A stretch of DNA of 64,000 nucleotides from Fictibacillus nanhaiensis (GCA_017052515.1 JAFHKR010000038.1:434001-498000), one strand, 5' to 3'. Numbered from the stretch's first letter, positions 16,668 to 25,283 are shown. Made by a program: numbers and translations. Notes: generated by a model not told the origin, from the letters alone.

Positions 16668-18242
16668 ATGAATAAAAACGTATTAATTGTCCCGATGCAA
16701 CCAACACCTAACGGAAGGATGCACATCGGACATGGTTCTGGCACTTATCTACGAGCAGATGTGATAGGAAGAGCATTGCGTGTTCAAGGGTATCAAGTAA
16801 AAATCATTACGGGTAGTGACGCTTTTGAAAATTGGATACTAGCAGAGTCAAAAGAAAGTGGAAGAACACCAGAAGAAACGTGTGAATTTTTTCACAGTGC
16901 TATCCAAGATGATTTGAAAAATCTCGATATTCACTTTGACTCTTGGATTAATCCTCGTTCAAAGGAGCATTTTAAAGGTTATTTAAAATTACATGAAGAG
17001 ATTCTGGATGAACTTAAGAAATCAGGTCAAGCTAGGCTGGAGAATGAGAGAATCCCTTATTCTAAGGAGACTGGTGAGGCGTTAATGGGAACCTGGATAT
17101 CAGGTAAATGCCCACAATGTAAGGAGGAGTGCGGAGGTTCTTCTTGTGTATATTGTGGCGCTCATTTTCAACCTGAAGAATTAATTGAGCCATGTTCACG
17201 ATTGGATCATAGTACACTAGAATGGCGTACGGTTCAAAACTGGTTTGCACGACCCAAAGATATATCAGACATCCTCAGTAGAATAGAGGCCTCAGGAATA
17301 AAAGAACAATGGATGAGAGCTGTTAAAGATTATTTAACAATTAGAGCAGGGCGAATTAGGCTTTCGGGCCCGGGTACATGGGGAATTAAAAGTAGTTTAG
17401 TGCCAGAAGGATTTTTATTATCTAACCCGTACTACCTTTATAGCGTATATTGTGGTGAAGTATATAAAGAGTTGGTGGACTCTACACATCACGCTTTTCA
17501 TCCAAATAGTAATGTGACAACGATAGGGGTCTTTGGTAGTGATAATTCAACTCCAGGTTTAATAGCACCACATGTACTTGCAGAGGGATCCAACGGACGT
17601 CTAAAACCGTTTGACCTTACCGTAGTTAACGGTATGCTTTTTTTAGAAGGTCAAAAGTGCTCAACTAGTAAAAAGCATGGTATATGGCTTTCAGAGATCC
17701 AAGAAGAAAAAACTGGCATTTCCTCAGATGAACTTAGATTTTTCTTATCAAATGCTCCTTTAGATAGAGGTTTATCTGATATAAGACTTGATGAGATGGT
17801 GAGAACTATTAATGAACTTAGGCGATGGCATACTCAAACTCTCATACCAGAACTTCTTAAGTTAAACAAAAAACAAACAATATCAGTGAGTTACACAAGT
17901 AAATTAGAAAAGGTGTTTATGCAACAAAAACTTTGGTTAACTCCACAACATTTAGACTTACAAGCTGCAGTAAAAATATTAAAAAGTTGGATGTTTAAAG
18001 AGTTGTATGAAACAGAAGAATGGGTATTGGGGTTGACATTATTAGGAGCACCTTTTATGCCGAAATTATCAAAACAACTATGGGGTCTACTTGGGCTAAA
18101 AGGAATACCTTTGGTTGAAGAAGTTAAAATGAATCAAGTGCATCAAGTAAACAGTCTAAACCCTGATTTATTACTTTTACGAGATGAACTATCTATTGAA
18201 CAATTAAAACCGTATGTCCATCTTTCTGCGGTACACTCATGA
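16668..18242 (+). CDS. Methionyl-tRNA-synthetase-like amino-acid-activating enzyme
   Basis: About 524 residues; the start MNKNVLIVPMQPTPNG follows GGGAGA and is preferred to an ATG 7 codons earlier. Class I signature HIGH is at residues 19-22 (RMHIGHGSG) and a KMSKS variant, KCSTSK, near 329. A MetRS zinc knuckle is present (GKCPQC...SSCVYCG). The MetRS residues Leu13 and Tyr15 of the methionine pocket align with Gln11 and Thr13, so it probably activates another amino acid. Length fits MetRS without the C-terminal dimer domain. MetRS-like domains occur in hydrazine (N-N bond) synthetases, where they pair with a flavin N-hydroxylase, but a cupin partner is not seen here. Confidence 0.8.
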   Translation: MNKNVLIVPMQPTPNGRMHIGHGSGTYLRADVIGRALRVQGYQVKIITGSDAFENWILAESKESGRTPEETCEFFHSAIQDDLKNLDIHFDSWINPRSKEHFKGYLKLHEEILDELKKSGQARLENERIPYSKETGEALMGTWISGKCPQCKEECGGSSCVYCGAHFQPEELIEPCSRLDHSTLEWRTVQNWFARPKDISDILSRIEASGIKEQWMRAVKDYLTIRAGRIRLSGPGTWGIKSSLVPEGFLLSNPYYLYSVYCGEVYKELVDSTHHAFHPNSNVTTIGVFGSDNSTPGLIAPHVLAEGSNGRLKPFDLTVVNGMLFLEGQKCSTSKKHGIWLSEIQEEKTGISSDELRFFLSNAPLDRGLSDIRLDEMVRTINELRRWHTQTLIPELLKLNKKQTISVSYTSKLEKVFMQQKLWLTPQHLDLQAAVKILKSWMFKELYETEEWVLGLTLLGAPFMPKLSKQLWGLLGLKGIPLVEEVKMNQVHQVNSLNPDLLLLRDELSIEQLKPYVHLSAVHS

Positions 18243-19498
18243 AGTTTGTAAAAATACAATCCAAATTTGCTTTATTAGAATCCCGACAGTTACGATATTT
18301 GTTTATTGCACGTACAATTTCTATTTTGGGTGATATGTTAACACCTGTTGCATTGGCATTCGCTGTTCTGAGTTTCTCTAACTCAGCATCATCACTCGGA
18401 ATTGTATTAGCAGCGAGGGCTTTACCAAGCATTTTATTAATGTTGTTCGGTGGGGTTGTTGGCGACCGTTATCCGCGTCGTACCATCATGATTATATCTA
18501 ACATGGTTGGTTTTATGTCTCAAGGTTTAATTGGTGCACTCTTAATTATGGGTGAAGCAACTGTATGGAATGTAGCCTTATTATCTGCTATAAGAGGTGC
18601 CACCGGAAGCTTCTTCAACCCAGCATCTACAGGTGCAATAGCACAAGTTGCGCCTCCTGGGAAAAAACAAGAAGCTTTTGCACTGTTTGCAATTGCAGCA
18701 AATATAGCTGAAATTGCTGGACCTGTACTTGCAGGGATTACTTTGGTATTTATTGAGCCTGGTTGGTTAATTATTGCTGATGCCTTCACCTTTGTTATTA
18801 GTGCAATATTAATAGTCGCTTGCGGTTCATTAGGCAACCCTATAAAAATTATTAAACGTTCAGTTATCACCGAAATAAGTGAAGGCTTTCAATATGTAGT
18901 TAAACAGAGATGGTTATCTATAATAATTATAAGTTCTTGTATTTTTCAGTTCTTCTTATTATCAAGTCTTAACGTACTTGGACCTATAGTTGCAAACCAA
19001 CATCTAGGTGGTGCTCCAGCTTGGGCGATGATTGCAACTGCATTGGGGCTAGGCAGCATTGCCGGAAGTTTCTTGGTCATGTTCTATAAACCAAAGCGGC
19101 CACTTCTTACAGGGTTTTGGGTATTGTTAATTGGATCTGGTCCTACGCTTTTACTTTTAGCAATTCCAGCACCTACAGAAATTATTATTGTTTCTGAATT
19201 TATTTCAGGGTTTGCGATCTCTTTCTTTAGTACCCTAGAAGCAACAACTATCGCAAAACTTGTTCCTAACAACTTATTATCTCGTGTAGACTCAATTAAT
19301 CGATTCGGTTCTATGTCATTAAAGCCTTTGGGAATGGCCATAATCGGTCCAGTTTCAATGTTGATATCGGTGCAGAATACTCTAATTATAGCTGGTGTTA
19401 TTACTCTACTTGCAGTAGCTTGGCCATTAACTTTGACTAGTATTCGAGAATTAGGTCTTGAAGATGAAGGTGAAGAAAACAAACAAGTTAGTATTTAA
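18239..19498 (+). CDS. MFS transporter, probable product exporter/self-resistance
   Basis: 419 residues with about 12 hydrophobic segments. The MFS loop motif is GGVVGDRYPRRTIM near residue 76. Last gene of the operon: its ATG overlaps the end of the MetRS-like gene (ATGA) and a strong terminator lies about 120 bp after its stop. MFS_1/enterobactin-exporter-like proteins in this position usually export the pathway product and protect the producer. No substrate can be inferred. Confidence 0.85.
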   Translation: MKFVKIQSKFALLESRQLRYLFIARTISILGDMLTPVALAFAVLSFSNSASSLGIVLAARALPSILLMLFGGVVGDRYPRRTIMIISNMVGFMSQGLIGALLIMGEATVWNVALLSAIRGATGSFFNPASTGAIAQVAPPGKKQEAFALFAIAANIAEIAGPVLAGITLVFIEPGWLIIADAFTFVISAILIVACGSLGNPIKIIKRSVITEISEGFQYVVKQRWLSIIIISSCIFQFFLLSSLNVLGPIVANQHLGGAPAWAMIATALGLGSIAGSFLVMFYKPKRPLLTGFWVLLIGSGPTLLLLAIPAPTEIIIVSEFISGFAISFFSTLEATTIAKLVPNNLLSRVDSINRFGSMSLKPLGMAIIGPVSMLISVQNTLIIAGVITLLAVAWPLTLTSIRELGLEDEGEENKQVSI

Positions 19499-19615
19499 TG
19501 ACAATACTATTATTGATTATTTTTTGGTAAAAACTTATAACGGTAAAGTGTAAATGGAGTTTTATTTAGGAAAAGAAAAGTCTAAATAAACATTTTTGAC
19601 ACTAACTCAAAAAGG

Positions 19616-19661
19616 GCAAATCCCATCTTAATTTATTTATAGATGGGGTTTGCTTTTTTTT
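19616..19661 (+). terminator. Rho-independent terminator of the biosynthetic operon
   Basis: GCAAATCCCATCT (19616-19628) pairs with AGATGGGGTTTGC (19641-19653), one G-T pair, followed by eight T. Confidence 0.9.
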
Positions 19662-19816
19662 GTACGCTATCCACATTGTTTTCATACTTGTGGTAAAGAG
19701 TTTGGATATAGATGTTGGTATTTGAGTCTTGAGAGCTTTATCAAGATTGATGGGTGAAGTGAAAGCCATCCCTACTGTAATTCACTAAAATTATTTTACA
19801 GTAAATTACTATTTCA

Positions 19817-19843
19817 TGAAACTCAATCTCCCCCTATATCGTC
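19817..19843 (+). promoter_or_regulatory. ECF-sigma promoter of the sigma/anti-sigma operon
   Basis: TGAAAC (19817-19822), 17 bp spacer, CGTC (19840-19843): the classical Bacillus ECF promoter form. It sits 33 bp upstream of the sigma gene start, so the sigma factor very likely transcribes its own operon. Confidence 0.75.
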
Positions 19844-19875
19844 ATACCATTATAACGACAAGGAGGTCGTGTGAT

Positions 19876-20433
19876 TTGGAGAATGATAATTTGAGTGCAA
19901 TGTACAGCAAGAACACACCTAATCGTGAGGATGCATTCAATCAGTTAATGGATATGTATGGTGAAGAGATAAAACGACTGATCTTTTCCTTTGTGAAGAA
20001 TTGGCCACAAGCAGAAGATCTTACACAGGACGTATTTGTCACACTGTATACAAAACTGGAAACATTTCGTGGAGAATCCAACATACGAAGCTGGATCTAT
20101 TCGATTGCTATAAATCGAACAAAAGATTATTTAAAAAGCTGGCATTTTCGGAAGATGCAAGTGACGGATAAATTTAAGAATGAATCCACGACTGAGAAGA
20201 ATGCTGTTGAATTGCATGTTATCTCAAATTCGGAAGATCACCTTCTGTACAAATCTGTTTTGCAATTACCTTTAAAATACCGAGAAGTCATTCTCATTCA
20301 CTATTATAAAGAGTTTACAATCCGAGAAACGAGCGAGTTCCTTTCATTGAAGGAAGCTACTGTTAAAACAAGACTCAGTCGTGCTAGGAAATTACTTCAT
20401 GAACAATTCATTAAGCTTGGAGGTGAAAGATGA
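19876..20433 (+). CDS. ECF RNA polymerase sigma factor
   Basis: About 185 residues. The start is set at a TTG (19876), ten bases after AAGGAGG (19860-19866). An ATG at 19816 lies within the promoter -35 and cannot be the start. Region 2 reads AFNQLMDMYGEEIKRLIFSF then QAEDLTQDVFVTLYTKLETF and SWIYSIAINRTKDYLK; region 4 is LPLKYREVILIHYYKEFT and KEATVKTRLSRARKLLH. It overlaps the anti-sigma gene by 4 bp. ECF factors of this type respond to envelope stress in bacilli. An ECF-type promoter just upstream predicts autoregulation. Confidence 0.9.
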   Translation: MENDNLSAMYSKNTPNREDAFNQLMDMYGEEIKRLIFSFVKNWPQAEDLTQDVFVTLYTKLETFRGESNIRSWIYSIAINRTKDYLKSWHFRKMQVTDKFKNESTTEKNAVELHVISNSEDHLLYKSVLQLPLKYREVILIHYYKEFTIRETSEFLSLKEATVKTRLSRARKLLHEQFIKLGGER

Positions 20434-21743
20434 TGGAAGAACGATTAAAAAAGCTTTCAACCAGTATGGATCCAGAAATTTCAAAAGTTCAGGTGTTTAC
20501 AGACAAAGACAAACAACAGATTCTTACACGTATACGAAAATTATCAGTTCCACAAGTTCGGTCCAAAAGACCACGTACTCTTCTGCCAAGGTTACTAACA
20601 GCAGCTCTCTTTTCAGGCATCATCTTTTCAACTTATGTCTACTTTGACAAAGAACCTGTACCTCAAACACAACCGAATGTTCAAATCAAACAAGAGGAGC
20701 CCCCAGTCATTATTCAAAATGTCTCAGGTCTAGGCAGCTCGGTAGAATATTCGTCTAATTCGGAACAAAAAAAATTAAAGATCTCTTTACTTATTACGAA
20801 TAAATCAGATAGCCCGATAAAGAATAAACTAAAATATCGAGTTACTTTTTTAAACAGTTCTTTAGTGAAAGCAACTGGAAGTGAATCTTTCATAATAGAA
20901 CCTCCTATGCAATCTGCAATAGAATCAGGTGATACCATTTCGATAAGTAAGGAGATTATTCTTTCACAAGGAGTGGCAAAAGAAGAGCTAGAAAACGCGA
21001 TAAAAATAGAAACCATAAGTGATAGCAAAGCCTTTCATTCCTTTGTCATTGATTCGATTGAGTATGAAGAAACTAAGCAGATTGAAAAAGATAAAGCAGA
21101 AGTACCACAGCAACAAAAAGAGGAGAAGAAAGAGGAACCTGTACCAGTGGTAGTATCAGAAGGGGAAGCCAAACAGATTTTAAATCGTAACTTAGCTGAT
21201 ATTAAACAAACACTAATTAACTCTGAAAAAAAGAACAATTGGAATAGCGAGAACCCCGCTACTTATGAAGTGGCAGGTCCAGACTTTAAACCGTATGTTA
21301 CAGAAAGGTTCTCTAATCAAGTATTAAAAACGTTACTGCCTAAATACTTCTGTGGGTGTGATATTGGTTTTCTTCCACGAATTCATCAAGAGGTGCGATT
21401 TAAGGTGAATGGTATTACAGAGGACACGATTGAATTCTCTGGAATTGAGCCAGCATCAGATATGAATAATGTCGGATCACAATGGAGATTTAAGTTAGTA
21501 AAAGAAAATAATGAATGGAAGATGGATCAATGGGATGAGTTGACACTTCAACAGGCAAACCTTGAATTAACAAAAGAAGAAGCTGGTAAACTACTTTCTA
21601 CGGAAACAAATACTGTAGGATTTCATAAAGAGATCCAAATAAACGGAACAAACGTGTACGTTTTTACAGTTAAAGATGAGAATGGCGAGAATATATTCGG
21701 CGTAGACACTAGGAATACATCGCTTGTCTATGATATTGAGTAA
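20430..21743 (+). CDS. Membrane-anchored anti-sigma factor
   Basis: 437 residues. A cytoplasmic part of about 50 residues is followed by a single membrane segment (LLPRLLTAALFSGIIFSTYVYF, about 51-72) and a long extracytoplasmic region that contains a Pro/Glu/Lys-rich linker near 215-240 and a folded C-terminal domain. Its ATG overlaps the sigma gene's stop, the usual arrangement for an ECF sigma and its cognate anti-sigma factor. I do not recognise a ZAS zinc motif; assignment rests on topology and context. The external part probably senses the envelope signal. Confidence 0.7.
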   Translation: MMEERLKKLSTSMDPEISKVQVFTDKDKQQILTRIRKLSVPQVRSKRPRTLLPRLLTAALFSGIIFSTYVYFDKEPVPQTQPNVQIKQEEPPVIIQNVSGLGSSVEYSSNSEQKKLKISLLITNKSDSPIKNKLKYRVTFLNSSLVKATGSESFIIEPPMQSAIESGDTISISKEIILSQGVAKEELENAIKIETISDSKAFHSFVIDSIEYEETKQIEKDKAEVPQQQKEEKKEEPVPVVVSEGEAKQILNRNLADIKQTLINSEKKNNWNSENPATYEVAGPDFKPYVTERFSNQVLKTLLPKYFCGCDIGFLPRIHQEVRFKVNGITEDTIEFSGIEPASDMNNVGSQWRFKLVKENNEWKMDQWDELTLQQANLELTKEEAGKLLSTETNTVGFHKEIQINGTNVYVFTVKDENGENIFGVDTRNTSLVYDIE

Positions 21744-21753
21744 AAAATTAACG

Positions 21754-21805
21754 AAGCTGACTCAAAGGTACAGGAATGGAGCCTTTTGATGTTGGCTTTT
21801 TTTTT
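21754..21805 (+). terminator. Probable terminator after the anti-sigma gene
   Basis: GCTGACTCAAAGG pairs imperfectly with CCTTTTGATGTTGGC and is followed by nine T. Confidence 0.6.
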
Positions 21806-21918
21806 GTTATAGAGCGAAACAGTAAAGGACAAATATCCTTTATCATGTATGTCAATTCGTTTAAATGTTAACACTGATTAATAGGTTAATAATCTTACGT
21901 ATAGTCAGGAGCACTTAT

Positions 21919-22023
21919 ATGGAAGAGGAAGGAAACTTTTTTGTGGGATTGGTGTGCGGAACAGTGTTAAGTGTACCACTTTGGATCTCTATACTTGGAT
22001 GGGTGAAGTTAATCTTGTCTTAA
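21919..22023 (+). CDS. Small membrane protein (34 residues)
   Basis: MEEEGNFFVGLVCGTVLSVP and then LWISILGWVKLILS: an acidic N-terminus and one or two short hydrophobic segments. CAGGAG precedes the ATG by 7 bases, and the VanZ gene begins 28 bp after the stop. No family recognised; a small membrane peptide co-transcribed with vanZ-like is likely. Confidence 0.5.
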   Translation: MEEEGNFFVGLVCGTVLSVPLWISILGWVKLILS

Positions 22024-22051
22024 TTACGTTCCGTTCTAAGGGAGTGGCTGT

Positions 22052-22498
22052 ATGAAGAAATATGGTGTTGGCATACTTGTTCTTATTTGGATCTGGTTTA
22101 TTTATTATTTTACGGCGTCTGGATACTTCACCAGTGGACAAACAGGTGCTTTTATACAAGAAACTGGTTTGTTTAATCAGGACATTGAGTTAACAAATAG
22201 TCTGCTTAGGAAAGCCGCGCATCTTTTGTTATTTGGAAGCTTTGCAATCATTTTATATGTTTTACTGAAAAAATTCCTAGGAACACTTTTTTCATATATT
22301 TTAGCATGGGAACTTGCTAGTCTAGCCGGTATGCTGGATGAATTTCATCAACAGTTTGTCCCTGATCGAGGAAGTTCTATCCATGATATGATGCTTGATT
22401 CATTAGGAGCTTTTTTATTTTTGACTATTACTCTAGTGATTAACATGGGGCAAACAAGAAAGAAACGCATACCTAATGATCCAAAAGAACTAGTATAA
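22052..22498 (+). CDS. VanZ-family membrane protein
   Basis: 148 residues with four hydrophobic segments and the VanZ hallmark residues: LRKAAHLLLFGSFA near 50-63 and LDEFHQQFVPDRGSSIHDMM near 98-117, where the paired Asp/Glu-His and Arg are conserved. VanZ gives low-level teicoplanin resistance in enterococci, and bacillus homologues are of uncertain function in the envelope. Ribosome site GGAG lies 8 bp upstream. Confidence 0.85.
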   Translation: MKKYGVGILVLIWIWFIYYFTASGYFTSGQTGAFIQETGLFNQDIELTNSLLRKAAHLLLFGSFAIILYVLLKKFLGTLFSYILAWELASLAGMLDEFHQQFVPDRGSSIHDMMLDSLGAFLFLTITLVINMGQTRKKRIPNDPKELV

Positions 22499-22579
22499 AA
22501 ACTATACCATATTACTATTTATATAAATGGTAGTAAAAACGATAATATTAAGGAAAAGTTTATTATTGGCGGTGTAGTT

Positions 22580-22744
22580 TTGTATAAACTTAAATTGAAG
22601 TACCACAGACTCTTGTTTAACTATAACGTCACACTCTATAAAGGCAGTAAAGACAAGGCATTGCAAAATAAATATTCCAAAAGAATAGACTACCATGAAC
22701 AACAAATACAGATATTGTTTGAGAAAATAAAAGCGCGCTCATAA
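22580..22744 (+). CDS. Possible small basic protein, start uncertain
   Basis: A frame running to TAA at 22742-22744 gives YKLKLKYHRLLFNYNVTLYK, then SKDKALQNKYSKRIDYHEQQ, an amphipathic charged sequence that looks like protein, not chance. No good ATG is in frame; TTG at 22580 is possible. The ATG at 22527 would be in frame if the A5 run at 22535-22539 gained one base, so the gene may be frameshifted. No function known. Confidence 0.35.
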   Translation: MYKLKLKYHRLLFNYNVTLYKGSKDKALQNKYSKRIDYHEQQIQILFEKIKARS

Positions 22745-22838
22745 AAAGTGGCGTTTTTTTTATTTATTTTTAAATTCGATTGTATAAGTAATAAGTCATG
22801 CTTTACAATAGAAAGGTAAATAATAGGAGGTTCAACAG

Positions 22839-23102
22839 ATGAAAAAGATCATGCCCATTTTACTTGCTTCAGGATTGATTCTTGGTGTTTCTTCACTTCC
22901 AACAGAAGCAGCTACACCAAAGGCAAAAACATATAAAAACTGTACTGAGCTTAACAAGGCGTATAAAGGCGGCGTAGCGAGAGCTAACAATGTTAAGAAC
23001 AAAGGCGGTAAAACGAAGTACAAACCGTTTGTTTCAAAAGCGCTATATGATGCGAATAAAAAAAGCGATCGTGATAAAGATTTAATTGCTTGTGAGAGAT
23101 AG
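22839..23102 (+). CDS. Secreted Excalibur-domain calcium-binding protein
   Basis: 87 residues with a signal peptide (MKKIMPILLASGLILGVSSL...EA) and a C-terminal Excalibur domain: YKNCTELNKAYKGGVARA, then a segment ending DRDKDLIACE, corresponding to the DxDxDGxxCE calcium loop with Leu-Ile replacing Gly-x. The domain is found alone or attached to nucleases in bacilli. AGGAGG precedes the ATG and a clean terminator follows, so it is monocistronic. Confidence 0.85.
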   Translation: MKKIMPILLASGLILGVSSLPTEAATPKAKTYKNCTELNKAYKGGVARANNVKNKGGKTKYKPFVSKALYDANKKSDRDKDLIACER

Positions 23103-23110
23103 TTTAAACG

Positions 23111-23137
23111 AAGCCCCTTTTTTAGGGGCTTTTTTAT
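23111..23137 (+). terminator. Terminator of the Excalibur gene
   Basis: AAGCCCCT (23111-23118), T-loop, AGGGGCTT (23124-23131), then a T-run. Confidence 0.9.
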
Positions 23138-23313
23138 TTTACACCTATACTTATCTGCATTGTTAGAAAGGGGAAAGCTTTGAACAAAGTTATTTGAGAG
23201 TGATTTATGATATATAAGGTTCTTCTAATCTAGGTAAAGTAACTTCTATACGTAATGGTTTTTAGTCGCTTAAACTATTCAAACCACTAAGGTTAAAGGT
23301 TATATGAACTTAA

Positions 23314-23452
23314 CTTATTAAATTAATATTAGTAAATTTGACACTGTCCCTTTGGAGTGAGTATCTGTACTATTTTACCAGAATATGATTATTATTGTAA
23401 TTATATTACGAAAAATGGTGAAAAGAGGGATTTTATGATCAAGGGGAGTAAA
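23314..23452 (+). repeat. Copy 1 of a 139-bp repeat: WapA-like promoter and first codons
   Basis: Nearly identical to 57203-57340, with about two differences. It includes a TTGACA, the AGAGGG ribosome site and the ATG with codons MIKGSK. After 23452 the similarity ends abruptly and no long frame follows, so the copy is an orphan promoter/start. Confidence 0.85.
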
Positions 23453-23514
23453 CAACATCATAAACAACGTTGTTGTTGATAACAATGACAACAATGATGA
23501 AGATGAAGATTACC

Positions 23515-23622
23515 TCAGAATGCTTCATTTTGTACTTGATCACTGAACAGCTGAAGTATCCCGTTAAGGTCCCCAGAATTAAAAGCAGCGAGATATGCTT
23601 CTATGGTTGAATTAGACTTCAT
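23515..23622 (-). pseudogene. Truncated SnoaL/NTF2-like protein, N-terminal fragment
   Basis: MKSNSTIEAYLAAFNSGDLN followed by GILQLFSDQV and an early stop, preceded on the minus strand by AAAGGA. 'YLAAFNSGDLNGILQLFSDQ' is the first helix pair of NTF2-like polyketide-cyclase/SnoaL proteins, which are normally 110-140 residues. The rest has been lost near the repeat border. Confidence 0.5.
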
Positions 23623-24137
23623 GGTTTCTCTTTTCCTTTCTATGGTTGTTTAAACAAACATACAAGATAATTTTTCGCTGTGAAGTGAACATGCCTGGTG
23701 AATTTTGAATAAGCTACATTTTTTTACTCTAGTAATCTTAATTAGTGCTTAACTTACTGCATTGATTGAGCCATGTACTGGTGGCCATACAATTATCATT
23801 TTATAATATAGACCTTCACCATCTTCACTCACGGAGTCCTCTTGTGTGTGTTTCCCTAATCTCTATACACTAATAAGACGTAATAAGTTTGAGAAATTAT
23901 ACTCCTTTTCAAAAAGTTTTTAAGAGAAAATTTGTACTCATGCTGATATCAAGTTCTTCTTATGTACAAAACATGGTTATAAGTTCACTAAATATACCAC
24001 TAAAAACGAGAAAAATTTTAAAGGCAAACAAGACCTTTATATGCTTCATATGTAATAAAGAGGGGGGTGGTCATTTATTGTCGAATAGTTTAATCAGCTC
24101 AAATTAATGAAAGCGACATTAAGGAGTATGAGGAATT

Positions 24138-24563
24138 ATGATAATACGAAAAGCGATAGAGGATGACTTTGCTGAACTTGCGGTTCTTATGGGTGAACTA
24201 GGATACCCTACGTCTGATGAACAGATGGAAAAACGATTTAAAGAGATACATAATGATTTAAACTACCACACTATTGTCGTCGAAGAAGACGGTATTTTAC
24301 TAGGTATGATCGGGATGTTTAAAGGTTTGGCTTATGAAAAAGACGAGAGGTATGTCAGGATTATCTCACTTGTCGTAAGAGAGGAGTTCCGTAACCAAAA
24401 GATAGGTAAACTGTTAGTCGATCATGCCCAACTGTGGGCAAAAGAGCAAGGCGTACTTAAACTTGCGGTGAACACTGGAAAACGTCGTGTGGATTCTCAT
24501 CATTTTTATAAAGCAAGAGGTTTCGATGATACAGGAGCGGGCTTTTATAAAATCATTACTTAA
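24138..24563 (+). CDS. GNAT-family N-acetyltransferase
   Basis: 141 residues. MIIRKAIEDDFAELAVLMGE starts the fold; the acetyl-CoA site is VREEFRNQKIGKLLVDHA (about 84-100, Q/RxxGxG/A type) and FYKARGFDDTGAGFYK closes it. Substrate unknown. Stands alone, with GGAGTATG before the start. Similar to several acetyltransferases of Bacillus with small-molecule or protein substrates. Confidence 0.85.
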   Translation: MIIRKAIEDDFAELAVLMGELGYPTSDEQMEKRFKEIHNDLNYHTIVVEEDGILLGMIGMFKGLAYEKDERYVRIISLVVREEFRNQKIGKLLVDHAQLWAKEQGVLKLAVNTGKRRVDSHHFYKARGFDDTGAGFYKIIT

Positions 24564-24705
24564 TAGGATGATTGAAATATGAAGAAAAGTCTAGCAAAAA
24601 CATGCATATGAAATTACAGCCTCGTGATAAGAGAAATAATGTATATCAACGGGTGAATTTGTACAAAGAAAAAAATACATACAACTTACAGGAGAATATG
24701 AAAAC

Positions 24706-25227
24706 ATGAAAACAGAATATTTTATCGGTATTGTTCCACCTAAAGAGTATTTGAAGAGGATTGAACAATTCCAAGGAAAATGGTTTGACCGATTGGGTGT
24801 CGAACCTCACATCACGATAAAAGCACAGGGTGGTTTAACATCAGATAAGAATTGGATAGAAAACGTTCAGAATGTATGTAAAGATTTTTCATCGTTTCAA
24901 CTTACATTAAGTGAGCCCCAGTATCTTGGTGAAAGTATCTTGTATTTGAGTGTTCAATCCAATGAGATTCATCACTTACATCAAACTTTAGTTGAAAGTA
25001 TCGCACCTTCAGATGATTTGATCAAACAGTATTTTGAACTCGATAATTTTGTTCCACATTTAACCTTAGGGCACTTGACCTCTCAGTCAGAATTAAAGCA
25101 TATGGAAACATGTGCAAAAACTGAATTGACCCCTTATCCTACTTTTGATGTGACTTTTATTAGGATCTATCAATCAAACTATGAAAAGCAAATCTATGAG
25201 AAGTATCAAGATATTCATTTAGCATAA
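24706..25227 (+). CDS. 2H phosphoesterase (2'-5' RNA ligase/YjcG-like)
   Basis: 173 residues with two HxT motifs spaced as in LigT-like proteins: PHITIK near 34-39 and PHLTLG near 117-122. The length and opening KTEYFIGIVPPKEY fit the YjcG/2'-5' RNA ligase superfamily of Bacillus. Such proteins hydrolyse 2',3'-cyclic phosphates or related bonds; physiological role unknown. The gene ends 55 bp before a strong hairpin. Confidence 0.8.
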   Translation: MKTEYFIGIVPPKEYLKRIEQFQGKWFDRLGVEPHITIKAQGGLTSDKNWIENVQNVCKDFSSFQLTLSEPQYLGESILYLSVQSNEIHHLHQTLVESIAPSDDLIKQYFELDNFVPHLTLGHLTSQSELKHMETCAKTELTPYPTFDVTFIRIYQSNYEKQIYEKYQDIHLA

Positions 25228-25283
25228 TTGATCTCTGCAGACTTTGGAATAGAGGTATTGAAGATTCGGCTCAAGCGAGTGAG

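Larger units (their letters stand above)
19499..19875. other. Intergenic region: operon terminator, then ECF promoter
   Basis: 377 bp. The left part ends the biosynthetic operon at the hairpin 19616-19661. The right part holds the ECF promoter 19817-19843 and AAGGAGG at 19860-19866 for the sigma gene. Nothing else recognised. Confidence 0.7.
23103..24137. other. Gene-poor region with deletion scar
   Basis: About 1 kb. After the Excalibur terminator comes a 139-bp copy of the 5' region of the WapA-like gene (23314-23452), cut off after codon 6 or 7, then a stop-truncated minus-strand NTF2/SnoaL-like fragment (23515-23622). The remainder (23623-24137) has no convincing gene. I read this as the remains of a deletion that removed a second WapA-like locus. 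Confidence 0.6.

Noticed and set aside
16668-18242. Housekeeping methionyl-tRNA synthetase
   Set aside because: Altered methionine pocket, modified KMSKS loop and location within a quorum-regulated operon.
18520-18870. Long antisense frame opposite the MFS transporter
   Set aside because: It lies wholly within a clear membrane protein gene, has no ribosome site and its composition is that of a reverse-strand shadow of hydrophobic codons.
10301-19498. Certain assignment as a hydrazine-forming (N-N) cluster
   Set aside because: No cupin domain is present and the flavoenzyme is not clearly an ornithine/lysine N-hydroxylase; left as one hypothesis.
23889-24107. 72-residue plus-strand frame
   Set aside because: No Shine-Dalgarno sequence, Lys/Ser-rich chance composition and no recognisable fold in a decayed region.
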